Positions 42,920 to 50,568 of a stretch of 58,296 nucleotides of DNA are shown in pieces. The number at the start of each line of letters is the position of its first letter. The first letter of the stretch is position 1. The position numbers were made by a program, and so were the translations under genes. Below the pieces are notes generated by a model. It saw nothing but the letters and a program-made list of their open reading frames with translations, searched no databases and was not told the DNA's origin. The stretch is from contig NZ_JNYD01000034.1 in the NCBI RefSeq assembly GCF_000717175.1, positions 1 to 58,296 of the forward strand, written 5' to 3'. Source of the stretch: Pseudonocardia autotrophica. Its GTDB lineage: Bacteria > Actinomycetota > Actinomycetes > Mycobacteriales > Pseudonocardiaceae.

Positions 42920-42931
42920 GAGTTATGCATA
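42910..42931. promoter_or_regulatory. MarR autoregulatory operator over start codon
   Basis: ACTCATGCATGAGT (42910-42923) is a perfect 14-bp palindrome that includes the marR start codon. It directly abuts a second palindrome TATGCATA (42924-42931) containing the -10. Binding here would cover the transcription start completely. Confidence 0.65.
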
Positions 42932-42999
42932 CCCGTGTGGGAGAGCCCTACTCCTGAGCGAGCGTTCAGTTCCGGCCGGTTTCCTGGTAGTCCTGGTCC

Positions 43000-43779
43000 A
43001 TGGCCCGTCTCACGAAGCTCAGCCGGTCGGTCGCCGACCGGGTCGTCCTCGTCACCGGCGCCGCGAGCGGGATGGGGCGCGCGACCGCCCACCTGCTCGC
43101 CGACGAGGGCGCCAAGGTCGGGATCGTCGACCGCGACGCCGACGGTCTCAAGGCCGTGGCCGACGAGATCCGCGGGGTCGGGGCGACGGTGCACCCCGTC
43201 GTCGCGGACGTGTCGGACCCCGCCGCGCCGGCCGCCGCCGTCGCCGAGGTCCGCCAGGAACTCGGCCCGCTCGACGGGCTGGTCAACAACGCCGGCGTCA
43301 GCATCCACCTGCCCTTCTCCGACGACGGGTTCGCCGAGGCCTGGGCCACCACCCTCGCCGTGAACCTCACCGCGCAGACCCTGTTCGCCCGCGCCGCGCT
43401 GCCCGACCTGGTCCGCAACGGCGACGGCCGGATCGTCAACATCGCCTCCACCGAGGGCCTGGGCGCGACCGCCCAGATCGCCCCGTACACCAGCTCGAAG
43501 CACGGCGTGATCGGCCTGACCCGGTCCCTCGCCGTCGAGTACGGCAAGACCGGCGTGACCGTGAACTGCGTGTGCCCCGGCCCGATCCGCACCGGCATGA
43601 CCGCCCGGATCCCGGACGCCGACAAGGAGGTCTTCGCCCGCCGCCGGACCGCGCTGCGGCGCTACGGGGACCCGGAGGAGGTCGCGCACGCCACCGTGTC
43701 GCTGTTGATGCCCGCGTCGTCGTTTATCACCGGCGCGACGATCGTGGTGGACGGGGGGCTCACGATCCGGAACGCCTAG
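43000..43779 (+). CDS. Short-chain dehydrogenase/reductase
   Basis: A 259-aa classical [11 protein letters not shown] cofactor loop (about 20-27), an Asp after strand 2 (IVDRDAD), which favours NAD+, NNAG, Ser in NIASTEG, catalytic YTSSK, and C-terminal [12 protein letters not shown]. Substrate not predictable. ATG 43000 has a TAGTCC hexamer ending 6 nt upstream, another probable leaderless start. Divergent from marR. Confidence 0.93.
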   Translation: MARLTKLSRSVADRVVLVTGAASGMGRATAHLLADEGAKVGIVDRDADGLKAVADEIRGVGATVHPVVADVSDPAAPAAAVAEVRQELGPLDGLVNNAGVSIHLPFSDDGFAEAWATTLAVNLTAQTLFARAALPDLVRNGDGRIVNIASTEGLGATAQIAPYTSSKHGVIGLTRSLAVEYGKTGVTVNCVCPGPIRTGMTARIPDADKEVFARRRTALRRYGDPEEVAHATVSLLMPASSFITGATIVVDGGLTIRNA

Positions 43780-43785
43780 AGCCCA

Positions 43786-43817
43786 CGAGCGGCCGCCCGG
43801 TGCCGCGCGGCCGCTCG
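43786..43817. terminator. Hairpin terminator after SDR
   Basis: CGAGCGGCCG (43786-43795) pairs with CGGCCGCTCG (43808-43817), a 10-bp stem with a 12-nt loop 7 nt after the SDR stop. No T-tract. The remaining gap to 44009 contains a TACCGT -10 (43978-43983) and a GAGAGGAG ribosome-binding site for the lipoprotein gene. Confidence 0.65.
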
Positions 43818-44009
43818 CCCGCTCGTCGACGAACCTGAGAACAGGGCACCGCACGTCCGGCCGAGCCGGCTGCTCCCCCCGGAGCAACCCGTGGCCATTC
43901 GCCTCGCCGTGGGCACGAATCGGCGGTGCGGACGCAACCTCCCCTTCAGGTCGCGCGTCCTCCCGTCGTGCCGGGCCTACCGTCTCCGCCGACACGAGAG
44001 GAGACGCCG

Positions 44010-44576
44010 ATGGGCCGCACGCACCTCATCCTGGCCGGTCTCGCCGCCGGGGTCCTCAGCCTGAGCGCCTGCGGTTCCGGGGCGCAGGACGAGCAGGTCA
44101 CCCCGCAGGCACAGACCCAGATGCAGGGTCACGACATGTCGTCCATGCAGGGCCACGACATGTCGAACATGAGCGGCGACATGGCCGGCATGCACCACGG
44201 CGACGGCGGCGTCGAGCTGTGGGCCGTGCAGAGCGGGCCGCTCGGCACGGTCGTCACCGACGCGGCGGGGCACGTGATGCACCGCTACGACAACGACTCC
44301 GCCTCCCCGTCGACGACGACCTGCACCGAGGACTGCGCCGCGGAGTGGCCGCCGGTGCTGCTCGGCGACGGACAGCAGCCCGAGCTGATGGGCGTCGACG
44401 CGAGCAAGGTCGGCACGGTCACGCGTGAGGACGGCACCCAGCAGGTCACCCTCGCCGGCTGGCCGCTCTACCGCTACGCCGGCGACGACGGCAGCCTCAC
44501 CACCACCGCGGGGCAGGGCACCGGCGGGACGTGGTTCGCCGTGGCGCCCGACGGCTCCAAGGCCGCCACCCCCTGA
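44010..44576 (+). CDS. Lipoprotein with Met/His-rich segment and COG4315 repeats
   Basis: A 188-aa secreted lipoprotein. Signal peptide ends in lipobox LSAC (Cys21). Residues 38-64 are a low-complexity stretch of HDM/GHDMS repeats with 7 Met and 5 His, like copper-binding Met motifs. Two COG4315 modules follow: VMHRYDND with CTEDCAAEWPPVL, and LAGWPLYRYAGD, matching the Yx(F/W/Y)xxD motif. Function of COG4315 is unknown. ATG 44010 has GAGAGGAG upstream. The Met/His segment suggests a periplasmic Cu or Ag role (inference). Confidence 0.88.
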   Translation: MGRTHLILAGLAAGVLSLSACGSGAQDEQVTPQAQTQMQGHDMSSMQGHDMSNMSGDMAGMHHGDGGVELWAVQSGPLGTVVTDAAGHVMHRYDNDSASPSTTTCTEDCAAEWPPVLLGDGQQPELMGVDASKVGTVTREDGTQQVTLAGWPLYRYAGDDGSLTTTAGQGTGGTWFAVAPDGSKAATP

Positions 44577-44585
44577 CGGGCGTCC

Positions 44586-45650
44586 TCAGCGCCGGACCGA
44601 CAGGACGTAGTCGCCCAGGTCCTCGTCGCGCTCCATCTCGACGAGACCGCGGGCGCGGGCGGCCCGGACGAAGGTCAGGAATCCGTTGAAGCCGTAGCGC
44701 TTCTCGCTGAAGTCCGGGCGCCGCTTGCGCAGCTGGTTCTTCAGCCCGGACAGCTGCGGGCGACCCAGGGCGCGGACGACCTCCACGAGCAGGCCGAACG
44801 CGTCGTCGTCCGGCCCGGGCTCCGGGAACGTCACCGAAGGGTCGCCCTGGGCCGCCCCCTCGCCGAGCTCGACCACCCTCTCCTCCTGGAGGTGGCGGAG
44901 CAGCTCGCCGAACCCGCGGAAGCCCCAGTCCGCCTCGTCGAACGTCGGATCCTTGCGCAGGATCGCCCGCTTGAGGCGCGAGGCGAGGACCGGCCCGTCG
45001 GTGTGCCGTTGCAGGCCCGCGAGCGTGCTGGCCACGAGCTTGCCGACGTCCTCCCGCTCCTCGTCCTCCGTGTCCTCCGTGTCCTCCGCGGGCTCCGGCT
45101 CGGGGGTCGGCACCGGGTCCGGCTCGACGACGACGGTCCGGCTCCTGGATCGCCGCGGGGCCGGCCGGGGCTCCACCCCGGGCAGGCGGTCGTAGAACAG
45201 GAACTCGTCGCAGGCCGGCGGCAGCAGCCGCGACGTCGACGACTCCACCCCGATCCCGATCACGCGCTTGTCCAGCTCGCGGAGCTTGTGGACGAGCGGG
45301 GTGAAGTCCGAGTCCCCGGTGCCGATGGCGAACGTGGTGATGAAGCCGCGCTCGTAGGCCAGCTCGATCGCGTCGACGGCGAGCTTGATGTCCGCGGCGT
45401 TCTTGCGGGCCACCCCGAGCCGCTGCGGGATCTCGATCAGCTCCACCTGCTGCCGCGCGAGCAGCCTGCGGTCCTCGTCGAAGGCCGACCAGTCCGCGTA
45501 CGCCCGCCGGGCCACGACCCGGCCCCGCTCGGCCAGCGCGTCCGCCACCGGGCCCAGGTCGAAGGGCGCCACGCCCAGCCCGTCACGCGCGCCGATCGCG
45601 AGGTTCTCGTAGTCGAGGAACAGCGCGATCCGCTCGTCGTCGTTCTCCAC
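44586..45650 (-). CDS. NYN-domain ribonuclease with tandem OST-HTH/LOTUS domains
   Basis: A 354-aa protein. The N-terminal NYN (PIN-like) nuclease domain has acidic residues Asp13 in FLDYEN, Asp87 in KNAADIKLAVDA, and Asp113/Asp115 in GTGDSDF. A Glu/Asp-rich linker (about 170-200) follows, then two OST-HTH modules (about 205-270 and 280-350), each ending in a G-F-x-x-F motif. Probably an RNA-cleaving or RNA-binding regulator. GTG 45648-45650 has a TAGGCT -10 7 nt upstream. Confidence 0.9.
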   Translation of the reverse strand: MENDDERIALFLDYENLAIGARDGLGVAPFDLGPVADALAERGRVVARRAYADWSAFDEDRRLLARQQVELIEIPQRLGVARKNAADIKLAVDAIELAYERGFITTFAIGTGDSDFTPLVHKLRELDKRVIGIGVESSTSRLLPPACDEFLFYDRLPGVEPRPAPRRSRSRTVVVEPDPVPTPEPEPAEDTEDTEDEEREDVGKLVASTLAGLQRHTDGPVLASRLKRAILRKDPTFDEADWGFRGFGELLRHLQEERVVELGEGAAQGDPSVTFPEPGPDDDAFGLLVEVVRALGRPQLSGLKNQLRKRRPDFSEKRYGFNGFLTFVRAARARGLVEMERDEDLGDYVLSVRR

Positions 45651-45657
45651 CGGGCGG

Positions 45658-45663
45658 AGCCTA
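45658..45663 (-). promoter_or_regulatory. -10 element of leaderless NYN gene
   Basis: On the minus strand TAGGCT ends 7 nt before the GTG at 45650, the same hexamer as the MOSC and gntR genes. Confidence 0.5.
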
Positions 45664-45806
45664 GCGAGGGGGGCCGAGCGAAGCGTCCCGACGACGCGGT
45701 GCGGGTTCGCGGCAGCATCGACCACACCCGCACACCCCGCCGACAACCACCACCCCTCCTCCAGCCCGTGGGATGAGGGCCGATGAGTACGCAGGCCGAA
45801 GACGGT

Positions 45807-45846
45807 CTCCCGTCCACTACCTCGCTCGAGTGACGAGAGACGGGAG
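45807..45846 (+). promoter_or_regulatory. Possible ribosome-binding-site hairpin before reductase
   Basis: CTCCCGTC (45807-45814) can pair with GACGGGAG (45839-45846), hiding the GGGAGG ribosome-binding site of the gene at 45855. Might control translation or be chance. The rest of 45651-45854 shows nothing I recognise. Confidence 0.3.
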
Positions 45847-45854
45847 GCCTCACG

Positions 45855-46439
45855 ATGAGCGGTCCGATCCGGCTGTACATGTCGATGTCGCTCGACGGCT
45901 ACATCGCCGGTCCCGACGACCGGGCCGGGCAGGAGCTCGGCCGCGGTGGGGGACGACTGTTCAACTGGCTCGACGACCGCGAGTCCGAGGGACCGAACGG
46001 CCAGGTCTTCCGGGAGGCCATGGAGACCGGGGCGGTGATCTCGGGTCGACGGACCTTCGAGCTCGCCGGCCGGTGGCAGGGCGACCACCACGGCGGCGTG
46101 CCCGTCCTCGTCCTCACGCACCACGTCGACGACGGGGACGCGCCGCCCGGCCACACGCGGTTCGTCACCGACGTCCACGAGTGCGTGCGCGAGGCCCGTG
46201 CTGCGGCCGGGGACCGGGCCGTCCTGGTCCACGGGGCGGGCGCAGCGCAGTCACTCCTGCGTGTCGGCCTCCTGGACGAGATGGAGATCCATCTGGTGCA
46301 GGTCCTGCTCGGCGAGGGGCGGAGGCTGTTCGACCACCTCGACGGTCGGCGCACCGAGCTGGAGCTGCTCCGTCGGATCGACGGCCGGGACGTGGTCCAC
46401 CTCCGGTACCGGGTGCACCGCCCGGGCGAGGCGGCCTGA
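45855..46439 (+). CDS. RibD C-terminal/dihydrofolate-reductase-like protein
   Basis: A 194-aa DHFR-fold protein of the YyaP/YwjB type. IRLYMSMSLDGYIAGPDDRAG starts the fold; VISGRRTFEL and VLVHGAGAAQSLLRVGLLDEMEIHLVQVLLGEGRRLFDHL are the family's second and third signatures. NADPH-dependent reductase of unknown substrate. ATG 45855 is preceded by GGGAGG. Confidence 0.9.
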   Translation: MSGPIRLYMSMSLDGYIAGPDDRAGQELGRGGGRLFNWLDDRESEGPNGQVFREAMETGAVISGRRTFELAGRWQGDHHGGVPVLVLTHHVDDGDAPPGHTRFVTDVHECVREARAAAGDRAVLVHGAGAAQSLLRVGLLDEMEIHLVQVLLGEGRRLFDHLDGRRTELELLRRIDGRDVVHLRYRVHRPGEAA

Positions 46440-46456
46440 GGCACTGCCGGCCGCAC

Positions 46457-46774
46457 TCACTCCGGCGCCGACCGCTTCCACCACACGATCGCGGCGCCGG
46501 TGAGGGCCGCACCCACCCCGACCACCCCGCCCGCGATCTTCGCGGCATGCACGGCCTTCTCCTTCAGTCGGGCCCGCAGGGCCTGCAGTCCGGAGTCCAG
46601 CCGCTCGAGGCTCTCGCGGAGCTCGACCCGTTCGCGGGCGAGATCGTCGTCGCGCCCGTCCTCCTGCGCGTCGAGCTGCTCGCGGATCTCCGCGCGCAGC
46701 TGCGCCGAGGAGCGCACCGTGCCGTCCACGACCGGCCGTCCGTCGGTGACCACCAGCTCGTCCGTCCTGCCCAC
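46457..46774 (-). CDS. Single-TM coiled-coil protein (DUF3618-like)
   Basis: A 105-aa protein: a charged helical region (SSAQLRAEIREQLDA, RERVELRESLERLDSGLQALRARL), then one TM segment (IAGGVVGVGAALTGAAIVWW) and a short tail. The pattern resembles DUF3618-type membrane proteins; function unknown. GTG at 46772-46774 is preceded by GAGG. Convergent with the reductase gene. Confidence 0.7.
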   Translation of the reverse strand: MGRTDELVVTDGRPVVDGTVRSSAQLRAEIREQLDAQEDGRDDDLARERVELRESLERLDSGLQALRARLKEKAVHAAKIAGGVVGVGAALTGAAIVWWKRSAPE

Positions 46775-46889
46775 GGTGCCTCGCTCCCCTCGAACCGCGC
46801 CTCGCCCACCATTCAACGCGGCGCGCGGGCCCCCTGCCACGACCGAACGGAGGGGTGATCAGCGCCGACGCCCGCTCCGCGAGCTCGCC

Positions 46890-48485
46890 TCAGCCGAACA
46901 CCCGCCCCAGGTACCCGCCCACCCCGGCGACATCGGCCGCCGGACCGCGGTGACCCAGGTACCCGTCGGGACGGACGACGAACGCCTCCCCGTCCGCGGC
47001 CCGCAGGTGCGCGCGGACCTCCCCCGCCCCGTCGCGCAGCACCGGCATCCGCAGGTACGGCGCGTCGATCCCGGGAGCGAGCACGGCGACCGCGCGCATC
47101 CGCCCGTGCGCGAGCTCGGCGGTGGTGGCGGCGAGCTTGTCGAAGGCCGCGGCGCCCTCGGCGGTCTCGGCGTACAGCAGCAGCGCATGGTCGGGATCCG
47201 CGAGCTCGTCGAACAGGCGCACCGGGAACCGCACCACCTCGCGGAGCAGCCCGCGGGCGTCGGGCACCCGGTCGCCTGGCTGCGGCGCGTCGACAGCGAG
47301 GCCGGGGTCGGCCGGCGAGACCGCCGGGCTGCCGCGGTAGCCGACCAGCAGCTGCGCCTCGCGGCGGACCGTCGTCCACGGGTCGTCCCGGTCGATCTGG
47401 ACGCCGCCGCTGGTCGCGGCCCGGACCGTCCGCCCGACGACCTCCTCGCCCACCGGCCGCCGCTCGTCGTCGTAGGTCGCGAGCAGGCCGGGCGCGGCGA
47501 CCCCGTCGACCGCCAGGGCCAGTCGCCAGGCCAGCCCGACAGCGTCCTGGATGCCGGTGTTCATGCCCTGCGCGCCGGTCGGCGGGTGGATGTGCGCGGC
47601 GTCGCCGGCGACGAACACCCGGCCCCGCCCGTAGGTGTCGACGATCCGGTGGCTGATCCGGAAGACCGAGGACCAGCGCAGGGTCGACGCGGTGCACGGC
47701 TCGGGCGCGAGCCGGTCGAGCACGGCCTGGATGTGGTGCAGCTGCGGCGTGCGGCCCGCCTCGAAGCCGTGGGTGATCTCGCCGCTCGCCGGGGTGGCGA
47801 GGTCGGGCGGGACCAGCATGGACATCCGGTAGCGGCGGTCGCCGGGGAGCGGGATGGCGACCAGGAGGTCGTCGTCGCGGGTGGCGCGCAGGGCGTACCC
47901 GCGCGGGAGCGACCAGTCCACCTCGACGTCGCCGAGCATGTACTCCTCGGCGAACGCGCCGCCCTCGAAGGAGAGCTCGAGGCCCTTGCGGACGACGCTG
48001 TGCGCGCCGTCGGCCCCGACCAGGTACTTGGCCCGCACACGCTCGCCGCCGGACAGCTCGGCCGTCACGCCCTCGTCGTCCTGGGTGAAGGAGAGCAGCT
48101 CGACGCCGCGGTCCGCCCGGGTCCCGTACCCGGCCAGGGCCTCGGCCAGCAGGCGCTCGGTCTCGTACTGCGGCAGCGCCAGGAAGGCGAAGGGGACGTC
48201 CGGCGGCACCTCGAGGTCCACGCGGGCCACCTGGTCGCCGTCGCGCAGCACGATCTGGCCGCGCATCTGGATGCCGGCGTCGAGGGCCGAGCGCAACACG
48301 CCCGCCGCCTCCCACAGCTCCAGCGTGCGCGGCTGGATGCCGACGGCCTTCGCGTACTGCGGCGGCTCGACGAGCTTGTCGATCACGCGGCAGGCGACGC
48401 CGCGGCGGCGCAGCTCGAGCGCGGCGGTCAGGCCGACCGGACCGGCACCGACCACGAGTACGTCGACCGAACTCTCTCCTGGCAT
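46890..48485 (-). CDS. FAD-dependent aromatic hydroxylase (PheA/TfdB type)
   Basis: A 531-aa class A flavin monooxygenase. GAGPVGLTAALELRRRGV (about 13-30), GADGAHSVVRKGL with the DG motif, and RVFVAGDAAHIHPPTGAQGMNTGIQDAVGLAWRLAL for FAD, followed by a C-terminal thioredoxin-like domain as in phenol hydroxylases and rifampicin monooxygenase. Likely substrate is a phenolic or polyketide aromatic. ATG 48483-48485 has GGGGGAG only 2 nt upstream. Confidence 0.92.
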   Translation of the reverse strand: MPGESSVDVLVVGAGPVGLTAALELRRRGVACRVIDKLVEPPQYAKAVGIQPRTLELWEAAGVLRSALDAGIQMRGQIVLRDGDQVARVDLEVPPDVPFAFLALPQYETERLLAEALAGYGTRADRGVELLSFTQDDEGVTAELSGGERVRAKYLVGADGAHSVVRKGLELSFEGGAFAEEYMLGDVEVDWSLPRGYALRATRDDDLLVAIPLPGDRRYRMSMLVPPDLATPASGEITHGFEAGRTPQLHHIQAVLDRLAPEPCTASTLRWSSVFRISHRIVDTYGRGRVFVAGDAAHIHPPTGAQGMNTGIQDAVGLAWRLALAVDGVAAPGLLATYDDERRPVGEEVVGRTVRAATSGGVQIDRDDPWTTVRREAQLLVGYRGSPAVSPADPGLAVDAPQPGDRVPDARGLLREVVRFPVRLFDELADPDHALLLYAETAEGAAAFDKLAATTAELAHGRMRAVAVLAPGIDAPYLRMPVLRDGAGEVRAHLRAADGEAFVVRPDGYLGHRGPAADVAGVGGYLGRVFG

Positions 48486-48487
48486 GA

Positions 48488-48522
48488 CTCCCCCTTGTGT
48501 GTCACCGGGTCACTCGGGGGAG
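48488..48522. promoter_or_regulatory. Inverted repeat in monooxygenase leader
   Basis: CTCCCCC (48488-48494) and GGGGGAG (48516-48522) are perfect inverted repeats flanking two GTCAC boxes. On the minus strand the first arm is the ribosome-binding site of the monooxygenase, so the hairpin could block translation; alternatively it is a protein-binding site. Confidence 0.4.
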
Positions 48523-48615
48523 CGCGCCCGGACGCTACCGATCAACGGGCGTCGGCGGAAGAACCGCCCGATTCGCCGGACCGGGTGATCACCGAACGCT
48601 CGTCCGGTCGTTGGG

Positions 48616-48632
48616 CCGAACGAGTGGTTCGG
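48616..48632. promoter_or_regulatory. Inverted repeat upstream of ABC operon
   Basis: CCGAAC (48616-48621) and GTTCGG (48627-48632) flank GAGTG, 22 bp before the ATPase start. A further CCGAACG lies 23 bp upstream (48593-48599). Candidate operator. Confidence 0.4.
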
Positions 48633-48654
48633 GGGGACCACGGCCGGGGGGACG

Positions 48655-49323
48655 ATGATCGAGCTGGAGCACGTGTCGAAGGTCTACCGGACCGGGGACA
48701 TCGCGCTGCGGGCGCTCGACGACGTGAGCCTGCGGATCGACGACGGCGACCTCGTCGCGATCATGGGGCCCTCCGGGTCCGGCAAGTCGACGATGATGAA
48801 CATCCTCGGCTGCCTCGACGTCCCGAGCTCGGGCGTGTACCGCCTCGACGGCACGGACGTGGGCGGCCTGTCGGACAACCGGCTCGCCGACATCCGGAAC
48901 CGCAAGATCGGTTTCGTCTTCCAGTCCTTCAACCTGCTGCCGCGGACCTCGGCGATCCGCAACGTCGAGCTGCCGATGGTCTACGCCGGCACGAAGGACC
49001 GCCGCACGCGCGCCCGGCGCGCGCTGGCGCGGGTGGGCCTGGCCGAGCGCGCGAACCACCAGCCCAACGAGCTGTCCGGCGGACAGCAGCAGCGCGTCGC
49101 GGTGGCCCGCGCCCTGGTCACGGACCCGACGATGATCCTCGCCGACGAGCCGACCGGGAACCTCGACACCGCCTCGACGGTCGACGTCATGAACCTCTTC
49201 GTGGAGCTCAACGAGGCCGGGCGCACGATCGTGCTGATCACCCACGAGCCCGAGGTCGCCGAGTTCGCCTCGCGCGTGGTCACCCTGCGCGACGGTCACA
49301 TCGTGGGGGACGAGCGCCGGTGA
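48655..49323 (+). CDS. ABC ATPase, MacB/LolD type
   Basis: A 222-aa ATPase: Walker A GPSGSGKST, Q-loop FVFQSFNLLP, signature LSGGQQQRVAVARAL, Walker B MILADEPTGNLD and His switch ITHEP. The FQSFNLLP and DEPTGNLD strings mark the MacB/LolD/FtsE mechanotransmission class. ATG 48655 follows a GGGGGG stretch. Its TGA overlaps the permease GTG. Confidence 0.95.
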   Translation: MIELEHVSKVYRTGDIALRALDDVSLRIDDGDLVAIMGPSGSGKSTMMNILGCLDVPSSGVYRLDGTDVGGLSDNRLADIRNRKIGFVFQSFNLLPRTSAIRNVELPMVYAGTKDRRTRARRALARVGLAERANHQPNELSGGQQQRVAVARALVTDPTMILADEPTGNLDTASTVDVMNLFVELNEAGRTIVLITHEPEVAEFASRVVTLRDGHIVGDERR

Positions 49324-50540
49324 ACCTCGCCGAAGCCGCCCGGATCGCCGCACGCGGGCTGCGCACCAACAAGCTGCGGTCGGTCCTGACCATGCTCGGG
49401 ATCATCATCGGCGTCGCCGCGGTGATCGTGCTGGTCGCGTTCGGCAACGGGCTGCAGCGTTTCGTCGCCGACGCCTTCGGCCCCCTGGCCAACCAGATCC
49501 AGATCACCAAGACCCAGGGCGCGATCAGCGGCAACCGGGCCGCCCGCGACCTCACCGACGCCGACGTCGACGCCCTGTCCGACCGGAGCCGCGCCCCTGC
49601 CATCGGGTCGGTCACGCCGTCCGTCAACGGCAGCGCGCTGCTGCAGGTGGTCGGCGACGGGCAGTACCGGTCGTCGATCCTGGGCACCCAGGCCGACTAC
49701 CTCGACGTCGCCAACCGCGAGCTCGTGGTCGGCTCCTTCTTCGACGACCAGCAGGCCCGCAACAAGGCCAAGGTCGTGGTGCTCGGGCCGAACCCGGTCG
49801 CCACCCTCTTCGGCGGGCAGGCGGGCGAGGCGCTGGGCAAGGACGTCCGCGTCGGCCGCACGACCTTCCGCGTGATCGGCGTACTCAAGGGCAACGGCCA
49901 GCAGGACGACGTCGCGGTCATGCCGCTCGGCGCCGCGCGCAGCTACCTGCTCGGCGGCGGCGACGTCGTCGACTCGATCACGGTGCGGGCCGCCTCGACC
50001 GACGTCGTGCCCCAGGCCGTGCAGCAGGCCTCGGCGATCCTCGACCAGCGGCACCAGATCCGGGACCCGGGCGAGCGGGACTTCACGGTGACGGCGCTGC
50101 AGAGCCTGCTCGACCAGTCCTCGCAGGTCCTGTCCTTCGTGACGATCTTCGTGGCCGCCGTCGCCGGGATCTCGCTGATCGTGGGCAGCATCGGCGTCGC
50201 CAACATCATGCTGGTCACGGTCACCGAGCGGACCCGCGAGATCGGCATCCGCAAGGCCATCGGCGCGCGCCGGCGCGCGATCCTCCAGCAGTTCCTGATC
50301 GAGTCGATGATCCTCACGGGGGTCGGCGGGGTGCTGGGCATCCTGCTCGGCATCGGCCTCTCGGTGACCGCGGGCATCGTGCTCCCGCAGCTCGTCACCG
50401 ACTTCCCCGCCCCGTCCGTGTCGGTGGGCTCGGTGGTGCTCGCCTTCACCGTCAGCCTGCTCATCGGGCTGGTCGCGGGCGGCTACCCCGCCAACCGCGC
50501 CGCCCGGATGCGGCCCATCGACGCCCTCCGGCACCAATGA
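49320..50540 (+). CDS. MacB-like ABC permease (FtsX fold)
   Basis: A 406-aa type VII permease: TM1 after LRTNKLRSVLTMLGIIIGVAAVIVLVAFG, a large extracytoplasmic MacB_PCD domain (about 45-270), then three C-terminal helices, the last followed by GLVAGGYPANRAARMRPIDALRHQ. IGIRKAIGARRRAILQQFL is the coupling helix. With the ATPase and adaptor it should push an envelope or drug substrate outward rather than transport through the membrane. Confidence 0.95.
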   Translation: MNLAEAARIAARGLRTNKLRSVLTMLGIIIGVAAVIVLVAFGNGLQRFVADAFGPLANQIQITKTQGAISGNRAARDLTDADVDALSDRSRAPAIGSVTPSVNGSALLQVVGDGQYRSSILGTQADYLDVANRELVVGSFFDDQQARNKAKVVVLGPNPVATLFGGQAGEALGKDVRVGRTTFRVIGVLKGNGQQDDVAVMPLGAARSYLLGGGDVVDSITVRAASTDVVPQAVQQASAILDQRHQIRDPGERDFTVTALQSLLDQSSQVLSFVTIFVAAVAGISLIVGSIGVANIMLVTVTERTREIGIRKAIGARRRAILQQFLIESMILTGVGGVLGILLGIGLSVTAGIVLPQLVTDFPAPSVSVGSVVLAFTVSLLIGLVAGGYPANRAARMRPIDALRHQ

Positions 50541-50568
50541 TCCCGACGACCCGGGGAGTGATCCCGTC

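Noticed and set aside
46431..46454. GCGGCC/GGCCGC stem after the RibD-like reductase
   Set aside because: Only a 6-bp stem in GC-rich DNA, partly inside the coding region; too weak to call a terminator.
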